A stretch of DNA of 64,000 nt from Armillaria gallica (GCA_037576215.1 JBANDB010000016.1:1674001-1738000); one strand, 5' to 3'. Counted from the first letter of the stretch, positions 46,635 to 59,000 are shown. Translations and numbers: made by a program. Notes: generated by a model from the sequence alone, not told the origin.

Positions 46635-48714
46635 GGATTAAGGCAAATGATGGAGTAGTGGTGATTAGCCAGGGTAATCGCGATGGAGGTATCCTAACAG
46701 CCATAGTGCGCATATCGGCGATTCACTATCAGGTACTTCTGAACGCTCGGTCCTGGTCTGTCCCTAAGTACAAATATCCTTTCCTGAGTACTTGGGCGAG
46801 GACAGCGCCGAGAGATATCTCATAGGAGAAAGCGCCTCGTCTTCGGAGTCCGTAGTGCAGGATTCGAATAACTCTAGATGGGCATTACTTGATACAAACA
46901 TTAGATGGGCGCCACCATTGGCAGTAGTGTACTCACCAAATCAAAGGATACCGTCTGAATACTTTCCATGAGCTTGAACGTTCGTGGTGGAAGTGGACGG
47001 GCTGTGGGTTGATCTGAGAGACGTGCTGACATCCAACCGTTTTCCCTTATGTGCGCAATGGTGTGGACACCGAGTGGAGATATGAAATTTCAACGTCTAA
47101 ATTTTGCTTGAGGATAAGCCACCGACGTATCGCATGTATTAGTACCATGTTCGACGGAGGTAACCATCACTTCCTGCTCTCCTAGATACCCTTGTAGGAT
47201 AGCCGGCCGAATCAGAGCCACGCGCCAGTGTACGTCGGGCGACTGCAGGCAGGGATGAATGAAGCGACCGTTTGAGAAGAGAAAAAAAATCGTCGTCGTC
47301 TGGTGTTGTAGGAGCTCGCGTTCACTTTGACTCGCAGTAGGAGAAGGCAGTTAGAACTTGGAAGCCAGAATAACTTGTAGACGTCCACGAATTCACGGCG
47401 AGTACGAGAACGAATCGTATAGCAGAACTTTGATTGAATATGTCCGTCGACTGGTCATATAATACGTAGTCGATAGTTTCCAAGTCGTGGTCAACGCGGT
47501 GCAGTCAAAAGGGGAGGCGTACCTGATTACCTCATACGGCGCTGCCCACAAACGAGAAGGGTCGGTCGTTTGCTTAGTCAGCGCCTTATGAGTTTAGAGT
47601 TTAGAAAACCGGTATGCGGTCTGCCTCACATGTTCGGCTGATGCTCAACGTTCAGATTCCTTCGTTCCTTCTACCACTTCTCTTCGACTCTTCAGCGCAT
47701 TGACTATGACTTGGGTGCACGCAGTGCAGACCGCCGAATGACATAACCCGAGAACTTACTATTCCAGAAGATCTGCCTGGCTGGGACCTCAAGGTCGACA
47801 GCGGGAGTTTAGGCCGGGGGAAGGAGGCTTGCCGATGAAGACCTTGGAGCATGCCATCGTTCAGCGACAGGATACTCGATTCGCCAAGTTTTTTAGAGGG
47901 AAGGACCTGTGGCAGGTGACCGACCTCGTATCTTAACGTCGGGATTCGATGTGCATCTGGGGACCGTGCAGGAGGAAACCGTGTTAGTCCATTTGAAGCT
48001 TGGCTTCCGTAGAGTTTGATCTCATCTATTTTACAGTTCAAAACGTGACTCCCTCCCCTCTTCCTGTCCCTCGTGCGGGCCGATTTTTGTTGCGACGCGA
48101 CGTAGCGAATGCCGAAGAGCAGGACAGTTGCGAGAGAGGTTCAGACGAACCTGAAGGGACAGGCAAAGGATACGGTACGGAGTAGAAGGAGTCGCATTGA
48201 GATGAGGTGAACGCGCTTATCGACCTCAATCCACCCCATCCTACGATTCCGAGTCCGCCGAGTGCACTGCGACCAAATAAATCGTCAAATTCTTGCATTA
48301 CAGATAGCGCCGCTCGCAATGTGCGAACACCCTGATAAATATGGCGAATTTAGGACCCCCACAGCTGTTGTGTTCTGGGGTTTACGGATGTGTTCACAGT
48401 CGCGTAGGCGATACAGTGCGTACCCCAGTTTTCTTCATACTCAATTTAAAATCCTGACGCAGTGTTGCCCAGGTTAGACCCTGCTACTACTATCATGTTG
48501 TGTTATCCTATGAAACGCTGTAAGTACCAGAGCGGAATACATTTTATCTGGCGATGATCCTGCGATATACATTCGAAGAAATGTCATTGTCTCCTGAAAC
48601 ATTGCGGAGGTCGACCATGATCAACACGCGGTCGTTTTGACGACGTTGTTGGTTCTCCCTCATCCGATAGAGCTATAACTGTACTAGGTTGACGATTAAG
48701 CATGATGATCAAGT
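46635..48714. other. Unit A right part, no gene
   Basis: Matches 54260-56389 in unit B. Minus frames (48041-47652; 48319-48038) have counterparts in unit B but do not keep the same reading frame there, so they are not called. Confidence 0.5.
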
Positions 48715-48769
48715 TCATCATAATATGGTCTAGTTAAACGGCCTGTGTCCTCTCCAGGTCACACACCGT

Positions 48770-50498
48770 ACTTATTTTGATTCCGTGAGTGATGCATTGA
48801 TGCCTCGTCTTTTGGGTGAATCATTCCTTTTGACAGAAATATGACGTATGAACTCAAATCTAATCTTGACCGTACTTCAATTCTATACCCACGACACATT
48901 CATTTTCCCGCTCTAACAGGTGTAGATTTTCGACGCGCCTATTTCACTCTCTCGAATTCCTGTTCAACCCCTCGCATATCCGGCGAACTACCAACTTCAT
49001 AAACAGCCTCGTTATACCCATGCTGTTTATCGTACTTCGAGACCTTGATTTCAAGCCTACGAGCTACTGATACTGAAGTCGATGTATTGAATGACTATTT
49101 GTCTTTCTCGATCCCAGTTTGCACAGACTTGGGGAGCCAGTTCCAACGTATACCCCTCAAAATATCGACTATTTTCTAGCCTACGGTAATCCGGGGAACA
49201 TGAAATGCGATCAGGCTATACTTTTCATAAGAAGCCACCAAAAATGTTCCCTATTAAACTATAACCGAGGGAGTGATGAATTAGACGACGCACCGCAGTC
49301 ACGCATACTACAAAAGAATCAGGAACTTCGAAGGCCCATCCCACTGAGCGATGCACAGGCACACCTCAAATGACACATTTGAGTTTCTTGCAGAAGCTGG
49401 ACAGACAGCATGTATCATAATAACCGTATGCCAAAAAGCCCTTAGTGAGTCTCCGTAATCATTCCGTTTTATAGCGCAGACCTTAGGCTTTGACATACGG
49501 AGCTTCATCAGCAAGAACCACCCCGAATGACTGGGTGCCTACGGCGCTTCATCTTGGTCTTTCCCTCGCTATCCTCATGAGGCCGAACCACTGGAATTCT
49601 ACACAGGGAGTTGGTATAGAATTAAACATGAGTCATAGGATTCGAGTCTTGAGTCCGAAAGTATACCTGTCGGACACTAGCGATATTACCGAAGTTGACT
49701 TGAAATGTTTGGTACCTGGAACCCAGAGTATCAAAGAGGTCGATAGAAATTAGGTAAAAGTTTCTATGGCCTATCCCCAGCCTCTGGAGAAAGCAGCGGC
49801 ATGAAAATCAACCAGGCACATGTCAGGATGCGAAACAATTCACACAGGCAGGCTCGTATTTTTCCTGAAAACGCAAAATGGAGATACTGTTGAGGATCAG
49901 GAAGATACAATGTACGTGCCGGAGAAAACTACGGTTTCATACGTAAGTACTAAGGGAACGCAATTTGGGCGTGGTCGTGCGCAAAAGGCTGGGCCGCAGA
50001 ATACCCCGGTTTGCGTCTGATCCTGGGAGTGGCTGTGCACTCCCTTCAAGTTCCCGTTGAACAGTCATACAATGAATGAACGCAGTACACGTACTCCCTC
50101 TGTCGCTTCATAATCCAAGCCAAGACAATGAACAAAACATAATTCGAATGCTAGGCCGATAGTGGACTCGAGGGCACCGACAATGGTCTCAGCGCTTAAT
50201 ACGATATCCTTTGTAATTGTCTCCACAACCTCATGCTCCACTTCGTCACAGGACAGCACGACAAATATGCTAGAACCCCTTTTATTATTTCTAAGGGTCT
50301 ATATTGTTCTTTCTCTCGAATTCTCCGTCTTTCTACCCTGGGATTTGTCGATTTCCTATGACTGGATGGGTGCCTCTAGGGTAGTCTTGCTTCTCCGACT
50401 GATTCTCACTAATGCATCATTCTCAGCGTTCTCGGAGAAATCTACACGGCTGAGCGCTCGCCGTCTTGTCCTTTTCTCCATCAAAGCTCCTTTGCTGC
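48770..50498. other. Unit B left spacer, no gene
   Basis: Counterpart of 42083-44270, with the 0.4-kb segment carrying the secreted-gene relic missing. No supported coding sequence. Confidence 0.5.
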
Positions 50499-50506
50499 CT
50501 ATAAAT
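50499..50506 (+). promoter_or_regulatory. TATA box of the unit B secreted gene
   Basis: CTATAAAT lies 45 bp upstream of the ATG at 50544, conserved with unit A. Confidence 0.6.
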
Positions 50507-50543
50507 TCGATGTATCCTACACGAATATGTCTCATCTGCACCA

Positions 50544-51301
50544 ATGTTGTTCAGTTTCTTCCTCTTCTCTCTCCTCGCCTTTGTCTGTGGTGCTCCCGCC
50601 TCGTCATCTGCGGATGCCGCTGACCCTCTGGCCGGTGTTGTGTCCAGTATCAGTGTGACCTTGACTGTACGCTCTTTTCTTGTAGGCCTATGTTGAAGAA
50701 TAACGTCCATACAGTTGGATTCTCTCGTTACCAACCTCGCCAAGTAGGTTTCGCTACCAATTTATCTCTCAGCTTAGCATTCATCTCCGTTCGTTTTAGC
50801 CTCTCTTTCGTTGGTACGTCTTTCTTCTTTGACGTGTACTGGTCTTGACGGCAACAGCGTCGAACCCTCTCATCGTCGAGATCACCCTTGACCGTGTCGC
50901 CGTCTCCGCCGGTATCGACTCTACCGAATACATCTCATTTGATCACACCTTTGAGGACCCCGTTGTTGTTCCAGCCCTTGGAACGGCAAACTCTGGTGTC
51001 ATCGAGAATGTAGCGCTCACTCAGGGTGGGTTGGCCACGTTGAACATCGTTCCGGATGGAGAACTTGACCTGCTCAATCTGGACTTGTTTCTGAGGTGCG
51101 TATTGCGTCTTCGACGGTGATTGGGTTTTTACGGCGAAATTATGTAGGGAGGGGACTATTGGTGGTAGTTTGGGTATCCCTGTGAATGATACAGGACTCA
51201 CGGCGACCGATGTTCCCACTACGTGCGTAGAATGAATCTTCCGTTTTCCCTACCATCAGCTTACATTTTTCTTCGACAGCTGGGATACTCCTTTTAACTA
51301 A
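50544..51301 (+). CDS. Secreted protein of unknown function, unit B (166 aa)
   Basis: Six exons: 50544-50666, 50715-50743, 50800-50813, 50858-51095, 51148-51222, 51280-51301, each the same length as in unit A, giving 166 aa. Signal peptide identical to the A copy. About 16 replacements are spread over the mature part, for example S-S-I-S-V for S-H-I-D-V and G-I-D-S-T-E-Y for G-I-G-G-V-E-Y. All splice sites are usable; the exon 2 donor is GTAGGT. The intact exon structure in both units, next to a neighbour that was lost from A, suggests this gene is under selection or that the duplication is young. Confidence 0.8.
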
Positions 51302-52209
51302 CAGTCCACCTAATGCGTTATCCTCCGTATATGCACAAAGTCGTTTGGATAACATGTTGACGATTGGAAACGGTTTCTATATCAAAGGGAATATCAGTTC
51401 TTGTATCTTCCATTGTATTCTCGCAAATTTCTCTTTGTTCTTCATAGCTGGATTATCGTCATAAGCCTTGTCTCATTTGGCCCCGTATCTCACTGATGAC
51501 TGAGGGAGAGCCTTGAGTTAATCAATATTTGTTTCGCGTGCCGCTGGCACGCTGCTCGAGGTAAAACTTGAGGCCGACGACGCGAAACTAACACCGAAGA
51601 CTCTGTACCATATCCACCTGACCGCTACGACAATACCTCAGGATCGAGCACTATGGATTGCCTGCGTTGAAAGGCGAGGATCAACAAAAAGTGAAGCACA
51701 TGCTTGACACTTGTAGACTCGGAGGAGATCCAGCTCCTGGATTGTTCGACGGTGAAGGACTTGTTCTCTGTAGTGGTCAAGAGCTCGACAGGAGAGAACC
51801 TGAAGCATATATGGGAAATGTATGTTTTTCAGCCGCCGTTGTTATGCGATTCTGCTGATGGTATTGCTACAGTACCCCCGGTTTCATGAAATACTGTTTG
51901 CCATTTCTATTGGAAAGTCTGTCACACTACCTCGTTGACTTCTATCTTCAGGTCAGCGGAAAACGATCATTGCCATTAATGTATATACCAGAACTTGAAA
52001 TTCTTGGTATCCGCAAATCGAAAGGTAAGACTGGGTCGTTATTTTAATTTGTTTCGAGACCGTACTTAGGTATTGGTATCAGGTCTAGGGACAGCCGCAG
52101 TGAAAGATAGACGAACGGACGGGGAAGACAAGTCCTTGTGGTAACTGCAGCGCGCGAGCTAATGGCATGAAGCTGGGGGGCAAGTTCGGCTTGAAGTGAA
52201 TACGAACAT
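51302..52209. other. Unit B spacer
   Basis: Contains the decayed exon-like frame at 51658-51814, otherwise empty. Confidence 0.4.
51658..51814 (+). other. Exon-like frame, unit B (donor lost)
   Basis: Reads F-D-G-E-G-L-V-L-C-S-G-Q-E-L-D-R like unit A, but the GT of the following donor has become GA, and the upstream part is in a different frame. If this was a gene, the B copy is dead. Confidence 0.3.
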
Positions 52210-53563
52210 TTATGTACCGAGGTCATCAGTACCCCTCCCCTGTACGACAAGGGTCGTGCTCAAATCATAAGCTGCTTTCTCTCGACGATTCTCCGCGTTA
52301 TCATCCAGAGCGACCCTTTGCGTGCGATCCTCCTCCTGGGAGCGGTGTTCATCATCGATCGATTGAGCTTCCACGTCATCATGAAGGTTTATACTTATCA
52401 AAGTGCCTTCCTGGGCGCTCTGCTGTGCCCTTCCTTGCCCAAAGCGAAGCGATGTCATTATACTCCCCTCCCACGAGTCGTCAGGACGAGCATGTCCTGC
52501 CGCAACACGCCCAACAAGGAGAGTCGGGGCGACACCCTACACAAAGCATCAGCTGGATAAGAAGGTAGTAGGAAGGGTGTCCGTGTACCCTTGCGATTCC
52601 AGTTATAGGATCAAGGTAATTTGCTGCCCAGTCGTTATGGGCAAAGAAGGCGACGAATAGGATCAAAGACGCGGAATAGAGAGCGGATGACTCTATTAAG
52701 ACCTCGACGACGTGTCGGTAGGCTCCGAGTCCTCGTTCATTCGTCCGTCCCACGGTCCAGACACGGTATATGATTAACAGCGTACACCAGAGTGTCGTGG
52801 CCAGTGAGAAAGACGCGTAAAGCACCGGAGTGAGCAGATCGTCGATTGTTCCGTCCGTGAGCTGTCTATGTATGTAGATGATCTTAAACACTGGTAACAA
52901 ACCTGGGATTAAGGCAAATGATGGAAGATATGAAAGACGGCTACTTACCGATAGCAGACACCAGACAGAGAGCAGGAAGTATAGTAATCGACCAGCGCCG
53001 TCCCCAGACCATCCAACAGCGCCAAATCTAGAGTTTGGATAGGAGTGAGGACTCGAAAGGTAAGTAGGTCGAACGTACCATGGTGGAGTCTGCGAGGACA
53101 GTACAGACAGCACTCGTGATACCCGTCTCCAAGAAGGACGTGTCGCCAGCTTCGAAGATCCTCAGAGATTTGGTCCAAAGGTTTTGTGCGTTATCGACCA
53201 GCGTAGAGCGCATATACGACCATTGGAAGGCAAAGTTGATGGTGGTTAGGATATGGAGCAGCACGATAACGGCGACCATGGCTTTTCCGTTGGGTCGAGA
53301 GTTGGCGATGACTTTGATTTTCATTAGCTCGGATAACTTCGTCGTTGGAAGACCTCTCTCACATATGCTCCACAAGGTAATGGCGAGAATACCCGTGTAT
53401 ACGCCTTGTGTGAATCCATAATTAGACGATGGCACCTACTTTTTTAGTGAACGTGCTTACCATGCAATAGGGAGTCAAGAATGTTTGCATTGAGTTCAGT
53501 GTCGAGTTCTTGGACTATGAATGTTATATCGGCGGCGGTGAGATCTCCCGGGTTGTCCGCCAT
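52210..53563 (-). CDS. Seven-transmembrane orphan protein, unit B (361 aa)
   Basis: Six exons: 53563-53461, 53404-53363, 53311-53079, 53027-52949, 52890-52589, 52536-52210. All junctions are in phase and give 361 aa. Exons 2, 3 and 4 (42, 233 and 79 nt) have exactly the lengths found in the paralogue at 56533. It starts MADNPGDLTAADITF, followed by roughly seven hydrophobic segments. The family signature L-W-C-T-L-L-I-I-Y-R, then V-E-V-L-I-E-S-S-A-L-Y-S and A-P-T-L-L-V-G-R-V-A-A-G-H-A is present, then a charged, acidic cytoplasmic-type tail of about 80 aa. This family is common in agaricomycetes and uncharacterised; a receptor role is only suggested by topology. The 51-bp intron 2 is in frame and could be missed by annotation. 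Confidence 0.82.
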
Positions 53564-55514
53564 TGAGGAGCGAGCCGAGGTTTATCTAAGAAGATGGCAT
53601 ACATCCTCCTCGTTATATAGAGTGCACACCCGGAAAAAAAATCCCTTTGGCTACCATGGTGAAGAAGCGGGATCAGCGCAGTGATCCGCCAGACTAAATC
53701 TCGACAGACGCGGTTCTCGGTCCTTTGATGTCAATCATCCTCGCGTCGCTTTGGAAAAAAAGTGCAACTTGAGGGGCACACTCTTTGTTCGTAAGCAAGT
53801 ATCACTTTAGATGGATAGATAGATACGTCTTTTGTGACTGTGCGCATGACTATCTCAATTGACGTACTATTTTAATAGACAACTCGGATATGAAACTGCG
53901 CGCGCGAAGCCTCAATCTGATGAACTGGAAGCCGCCCCCTCTGTAAACGTTTCAGGGACAGTAAAGATGATGAACATGGGGCCAAGTGCACCTCAACTCC
54001 CTCCATCTTGCTTTCCACATATTCCAGAAGTGGCGGAACGCGCGTAACCGCTATCCATCTGTTGATGCGATGCCGACAAAAGAGTACGCATGACGGCTGT
54101 ACGACCAACCCCAGGTCTATGCATCCTCCCTTGTGAATCTGCTCGAGACAAGTGGCAGATACAAAGGAGATTGAGTCGAAAATCGGACATTTGCTGCCAC
54201 TGCTAACCGTGCATATAACATGCGACTAGGCAACCCGTTCTTCATCGTTGCGCAAGGACAGTAGTGGTGATTAGCCAGGAAGACGAAAGAGGGCAATCAC
54301 GATGGAGGTATCCTAACAGCCATACTGCGCGTCTCCGTGATGAATCACCTGAACGCTCGGTCTTGGTCTGTCCCTAAGTACAAACATCCTTTCCTGAGTA
54401 CTTGGGCGAGGACAGTGCCGAGAGATATCTCATAAGAGAAAGTGCCTCGTCTTCGGAGTCCTATAGATGGGCATTACTTGATACAGACATTAGATGGGCG
54501 CCAACATTGGCAGTAGTGTACTCACCAAAGCAAAGGATACCGCCTGAATACTCTTCAGGAGCTTGAACGTCCGTGGTAGAAGTGGATGGATTGTGGGTTG
54601 ATCTGAGAGACGTGCTGCCGTTTTCCCTTATGCGCGCAATGGCGTGGACACCGAGTGGAGATATGAAATTTCAACGTCTAAATTTTGCTTGAGGATAAGC
54701 TACCGACGTATCGCATGTATTAATACCATGTTTGACGGAGGTAACCATCACTTCCTGCTGTCCTAGCTACCCTTCTTGTAGGATAGCCGCCCGAATCAGA
54801 TCCACGCGCCAGTGCACGTTGGGCGACTGTAGGCAGGGAATCGAGATGGATGCAGTGACCGTTTGGGAAAGGAAAAGTAACCGTTGTCGTCCAGTGTTGT
54901 AGGAGCTCGCGTTCACTTTGACGCGCAGTAGGAGAAGCCAGATGGAACTTGGAAGCCGGAATAACTTGTAGACTGTCCACGAACTCACGGCGAGTGAGAG
55001 AACAAGTTGTATAACAGAATTTTGATTGAATATGTCCGTCGACTGGCCATATAATATGTAGTCGATGTTTCCAAGTCGTGGTCAACGCGGTGCAGTCCTG
55101 AGCTTGCGCGCGCTCAAAAGGGGAGGCGTGCCTGATTACCTCACACGATTCCTTCGTTCCTTCTACCACTTCTCTTCGACTCCTCAGCGCATTGACTATG
55201 ACTTGGATGCACGCAGTGCAGACCGCCGAATGACATAACCGAGAACCTACTATTCCAGAAGATCTGCCTGGCTGAAACCTCAAGGTCGACAGCGGGAGTT
55301 TGGGCCGGGGGAAGGACGCTTGCCGATGAAGAACTTGGAGCATGCCGTCGTAATTCTAACTCAGCGACAGGATACTCGGTTTGCCATGTTTTTTAGAGGG
55401 AAGGATCTGCGGCGGGCGACGGATCCCGCGTCTTAACGTCGGGATTCGATATGCATCCGGAGACCGTGCAGGAGGAAAACGTGTTAGTCCATTTGAAGCT
55501 TGGCTTCCGTAGAG
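53564..55514. other. Unit B right part, no gene
   Basis: Includes the promoter side of the 7-TM gene and the block missing from unit A (to 54259). Minus frames at 55343-54720 look like antisense noise and lack domains. Confidence 0.45.
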
Positions 55515-55702
55515 TTTCACAGCTGGGGGGCGAGTATTTTGGGCAAGTCAAAATAGAATCAGAGTGCAAAATATCGGATTTTACCTCAGTCAAAATTCGG
55601 GGAATTCCCTAATAAGGAAATATCGAGGGTCACCCAAAATCCTGATCTTGGTTTTTGATTCTATTTTGACCATCCGAAAATAGTCGCCACCCAGCGGTGT
55701 TT
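55515..55702. mobile_element. CACTA-like MITE with TTT target duplication and known empty site
   Basis: The element 55518-55699 (182 bp) has imperfect ~44-bp inverted ends, starting CACAGCTGGG and ending CCAGCGGTG, both reaching TCAAAATAGAATCA. TTT flanks it on both sides (55515-55517, 55700-55702). Unit A has the uninterrupted sequence with a single TTT at about 48015. A CAC terminus and a 3-bp duplication are typical of CACTA/EnSpm elements. No coding capacity. Confidence 0.85.
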
Positions 55703-56389
55703 GATCTCATCTATTTTACAGTCTAAAACGTGACTCCCTCCCTTCTTCATGTCCCTCGTGCGGGCCGATTTTTGTTGCGACGCGACGTAGCGAATGCCGG
55801 AGAGCAGGACGGTTGCGACAGAAGTTCCGACGAACCTGAAGGGACAGGCAAAGGATACGGTACGGAGTAGAAGGAATCGCATTGAGATGCGGTGAACGCG
55901 CTTATCGACCTCGATCGACCTCATCCTGCGACTCCGAGTCCGCCGAGTGCACCGCGACCAAATAAATCGTCAAATTCCTACAATACAGATAGCGCCGCTC
56001 ATAATGTGTGAACACCCTGATAAATATGGCGAATTTAGGACCCCCACAGCTTTTGTGTTCCGGGGTTTACGGATGTGTTCACAGTCGCGTAGGTGATACA
56101 GTGCGTACCCCAGTTTTCTTCATGCTTGATTTAACGCAGTGCTGCACAGGTTAGACCCTGCTACTATGTGTTGCCGTATGAAACACTCTACATACCAGAG
56201 TGGACTATGTTTTACCTGGCGATGATCTTGCGATATACATTCGAAGACGTCGCCCAAAACATGACGGAGGTCGATCATGATCAACACGCGGTCGTTGTGG
56301 CGACCCGTTGATTCTCCCTCCTGTATATAATTCACTGCGCAATAGAGCTGTAACTGTACTAGATTGGCGATCAAGCATGATGATCAAGT

Positions 56390-58560
56390 AGCTCTAAGAT
56401 CATCAGATTACCTGCATTAAAGGTAAGCTTCGCTCCATGTTTCGGGTATTTCGGGAGTCTAGGTCCTATATTATGAGGACTATGGTACTATGTTTCCAAG
56501 TACTTCTCCCATTTGAAATCACCGGATCTCCAATGGTTACTCAGACCAATATCCCGACATGGCTTACACAGGGTGATATAGCACAGTTAACACAATTCTT
56601 TGATGTTTATATGAATTCAAAAATGCTCTTTTCTCAATTATTTGGTGAGTATTGTCTGTCAAAGTGGAGAGTTCTGAATCAGTGTCTAATCTTGAACATA
56701 TATAGGTATATACACTGGTATTCTTGCTGTTACAATGTGGAATGTTGGTAAGTGTGTGTCATGTCTATTGTATTATCAAGCTGAAATGAGTGTTCTAGCT
56801 ATTAGCAAGTCTCGGCACACTAGATGGCCCATGGTTGTGGCTATTATTCTCCTCTACATCACAACTTTCATTGACTTTATATTTTTGTTGTGTACATTTT
56901 CTGGATATGTTTCCCATGGACAAAACATCTGGACAAGATACCTGAGTCTTGCCAAGGATCATGATGTAATGAAATCAGTAGGCATGGGTACTATTGCCAT
57001 CATCTCCACTATTCTTGCTGACTCCACCATGGTATGTGCACAATTATGATGCAAGTGTTAGTTGTAGCTCACTTGCATTCAAACTTCAGATCTGGCGTTG
57101 CTGGACAGTCTGGGGACAGCACTGCTTAATTGTTGTACTTCCCAGTCTTTGTCTAGTCTCTGGTATTGGTAAATTATTTATTTCTCCAGTTGCTTCATTT
57201 GACTCACAATTCAGTCTAGTGTTCAAAATTATAGATATGCATAGTGTGTTTGTGCATGGAAGTGACCTTGATGTACACAACCTGGTGCTTTATGCAGCAT
57301 TCAGTCTAGCTACAACATTATGGTGCACTCTTCTCATCATCTACCGTATTTTGAGTGTAGGACAGGCAAGCAGTGGAGCAGGAGGTGGACTCAGAGCCTA
57401 CTGGCATGCCATTGAAGTTTTGGTGGAGTCATCTGCTCTTTACTCTGCATGTTTGATTGTCTATGTGGCTTGCTTTGCTAGTAAAAGCTGGGGAGAAGAC
57501 TATATGGATACCATAACAGGAATTGCCAGGGTATGAAAATTCTATTCTTTCTGCAATATTTTCATATATGAATAACACTTTATTTAGGGCATTGCACCAA
57601 CCCTCCTTGTTGGACGTGTTGCTGCAGGCCATGCTTGCCCTGATGACTCATGGAATAGGAGCATTGTGTCTTCTCTCCACTTTGAGCGAGATCAGAGTCA
57701 GAGAGGCACCCAGAATTCCATGTTCAGTATCAACCTTGATGATGATCCTGAAGCACAGGTGGAGTAAACAGATGAGCTTGAGTCTGAGTCTGAGTATATT
57801 CATCAGACCAACTCCCAGAGGGTGAAGATATTCAGCAATAATATAGAGGCTCAGCAGGAGGAAGTTGAGATTGGCCATAAAGTAACCTCCATTGTACCAG
57901 GGCAATGATTGCCTTGGTGAAAGTCTTGATCTGTTTTTATTCACTCCACCAAAATTTGTTCTTTACTTCCAACATGACCTATATTTTATATCCATCATTT
58001 CTTTCTAGCTGGTCAAGATTTCTTCTCTATATGCTGTTCTTGTATCTTATTTCATAATGGTCTGAAAATTTTCCATCAGCAATGTCCTGTTTGATCTGCT
58101 TTGTCCCTGAGTCTCCTTCACCTGTTGATATTTAAAGTACCACAGACACTCATACTTAGTAGTAGTAGTAGTCTTAGAATGTGCCAAATGTATAGTTCTA
58201 ATACTGAATACTCACATTGCATTCACTGAGAATGTAGCTTTCAAAATGTTGCATTCAATAGGAGTCTCAAAAGTATAATATTATGACACTGATTGTATCC
58301 AGGCAATGATCATACATTCCTGCTTAACTTCAGACCCTCACAGCACTCAAAGACTATATGAGGGACAGTGTCAAGGTTGCTCTTTGTATGACTGAGCATA
58401 GTAATTGAGAACCATCTTCAAAACAAATCTGAAGAGGTATGTCCTGATGCTGACACAGACAGGTTAGACTGTTTTCAGGGTGGATGCTATCAGGCTTGAT
58501 AAGAAACAAATGAACGTCTCTGCAGAGACACAGTTGGAGTGAGCTGGTATCATAGCATGT
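56390..58560. other. A+T-richer tract around paralogue C
   Basis: By eye, base composition falls in G+C from the end of unit B to about 58560, including the exons of paralogue C, compared with neighbours on both sides. 57910-58560 holds no gene. A short 'gagtct' repeat lies at 57778-57800. Confidence 0.5.
56533..57767 (+). CDS. Seven-transmembrane orphan protein, paralogue C (318 aa)
   Basis: Six exons: 56533-56644, 56706-56747, 56799-57031, 57090-57168, 57220-57530, 57588-57767. Phases match the unit B gene exactly; exon 5 is three codons longer. The predicted start is MVTQTNIPTWLTQGD; upstream in-frame ATGs exist from 56437. The family signature (L-W-C-T-L-L-I-I-Y-R, S-S-A-L-Y-S, A-P-T-L-L-V-G-R-V-A-A-G-H-A) is intact. 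The frame ends at a TAA (57765-57767) after P-E-A-Q-V-E, yet the same frame then runs open for 46 more acidic codons to 57908, aligning with the tail of the unit B protein. So the tail appears to have been cut by a nonsense change. Codon choice is A/T-richer than in its paralogue. Confidence 0.8.
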
Positions 58561-59000
58561 ATTAAGCCTTAATGCACCCTCTCGCTGTAGCCAGTGTTGG
58601 TTCCTCTGTCACTGTATTGATGTATGACGGGTTTCTCTATAGCGCATCGATATGATGGACAAGGATGCACTCTCCATGTCATTCCCATAGCCCTCACAGG
58701 CAAATACTACCCCACCCCGCACTATCCCGCACATTGCATCACCTCTTCCCGTGCACATCCTCTCCCCCATTTCCGCCCAATAAGTATCTGAAACATATCG
58801 ACAGTAACATGTATGTATTCCGATATCATTTCCGGCATACACCCGCAGACGCCTTTCCCGTGCAATCGTTACCAAATCTCTGATGCCCGGTCAGCCCCAG
58901 AGATAAATCCCGAAAGAGACAGTGCGCGCACCTACCACATCGTGCTAAGCTAACTCCGCTTCTACCAATAGTCCTAGTTAGACCACGCTCGAAAGCCTGG
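58561..59000. other. Intergenic, no gene
   Basis: Short overlapping frames only; no domain or repeat recognised. Confidence 0.4.

Larger units (their letters stand above)
42033..48714. repeat. Segmental duplication, unit A
   Basis: Head-to-tail partner of 48722-56389. Homology begins at 'aatatggtct' and ends at 'catgatgatcaagt', with seven junction bases before unit B. Identity is high in genes and lower in spacers. Relative to B it lacks a 1.3-kb block (at ~46634) and the MITE, and has about 0.4 kb (42540-42950) absent from B. Confidence 0.85.
48722..56389. repeat. Segmental duplication, unit B
   Basis: Follows unit A directly in the same orientation, about 1 kb longer because it keeps the block lost from A (52934-54259) and carries a MITE (55518-55699). 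It starts within a headless copy of the exon 2 of the small secreted gene (Y-G-L-V-K-R-P-V-S-S-P-G-H-T-P). Confidence 0.85.

Noticed and set aside
47652..48319. Minus-strand frames downstream of the unit A 7-TM relic
   Set aside because: Counterparts in unit B are shifted or interrupted; no domain.
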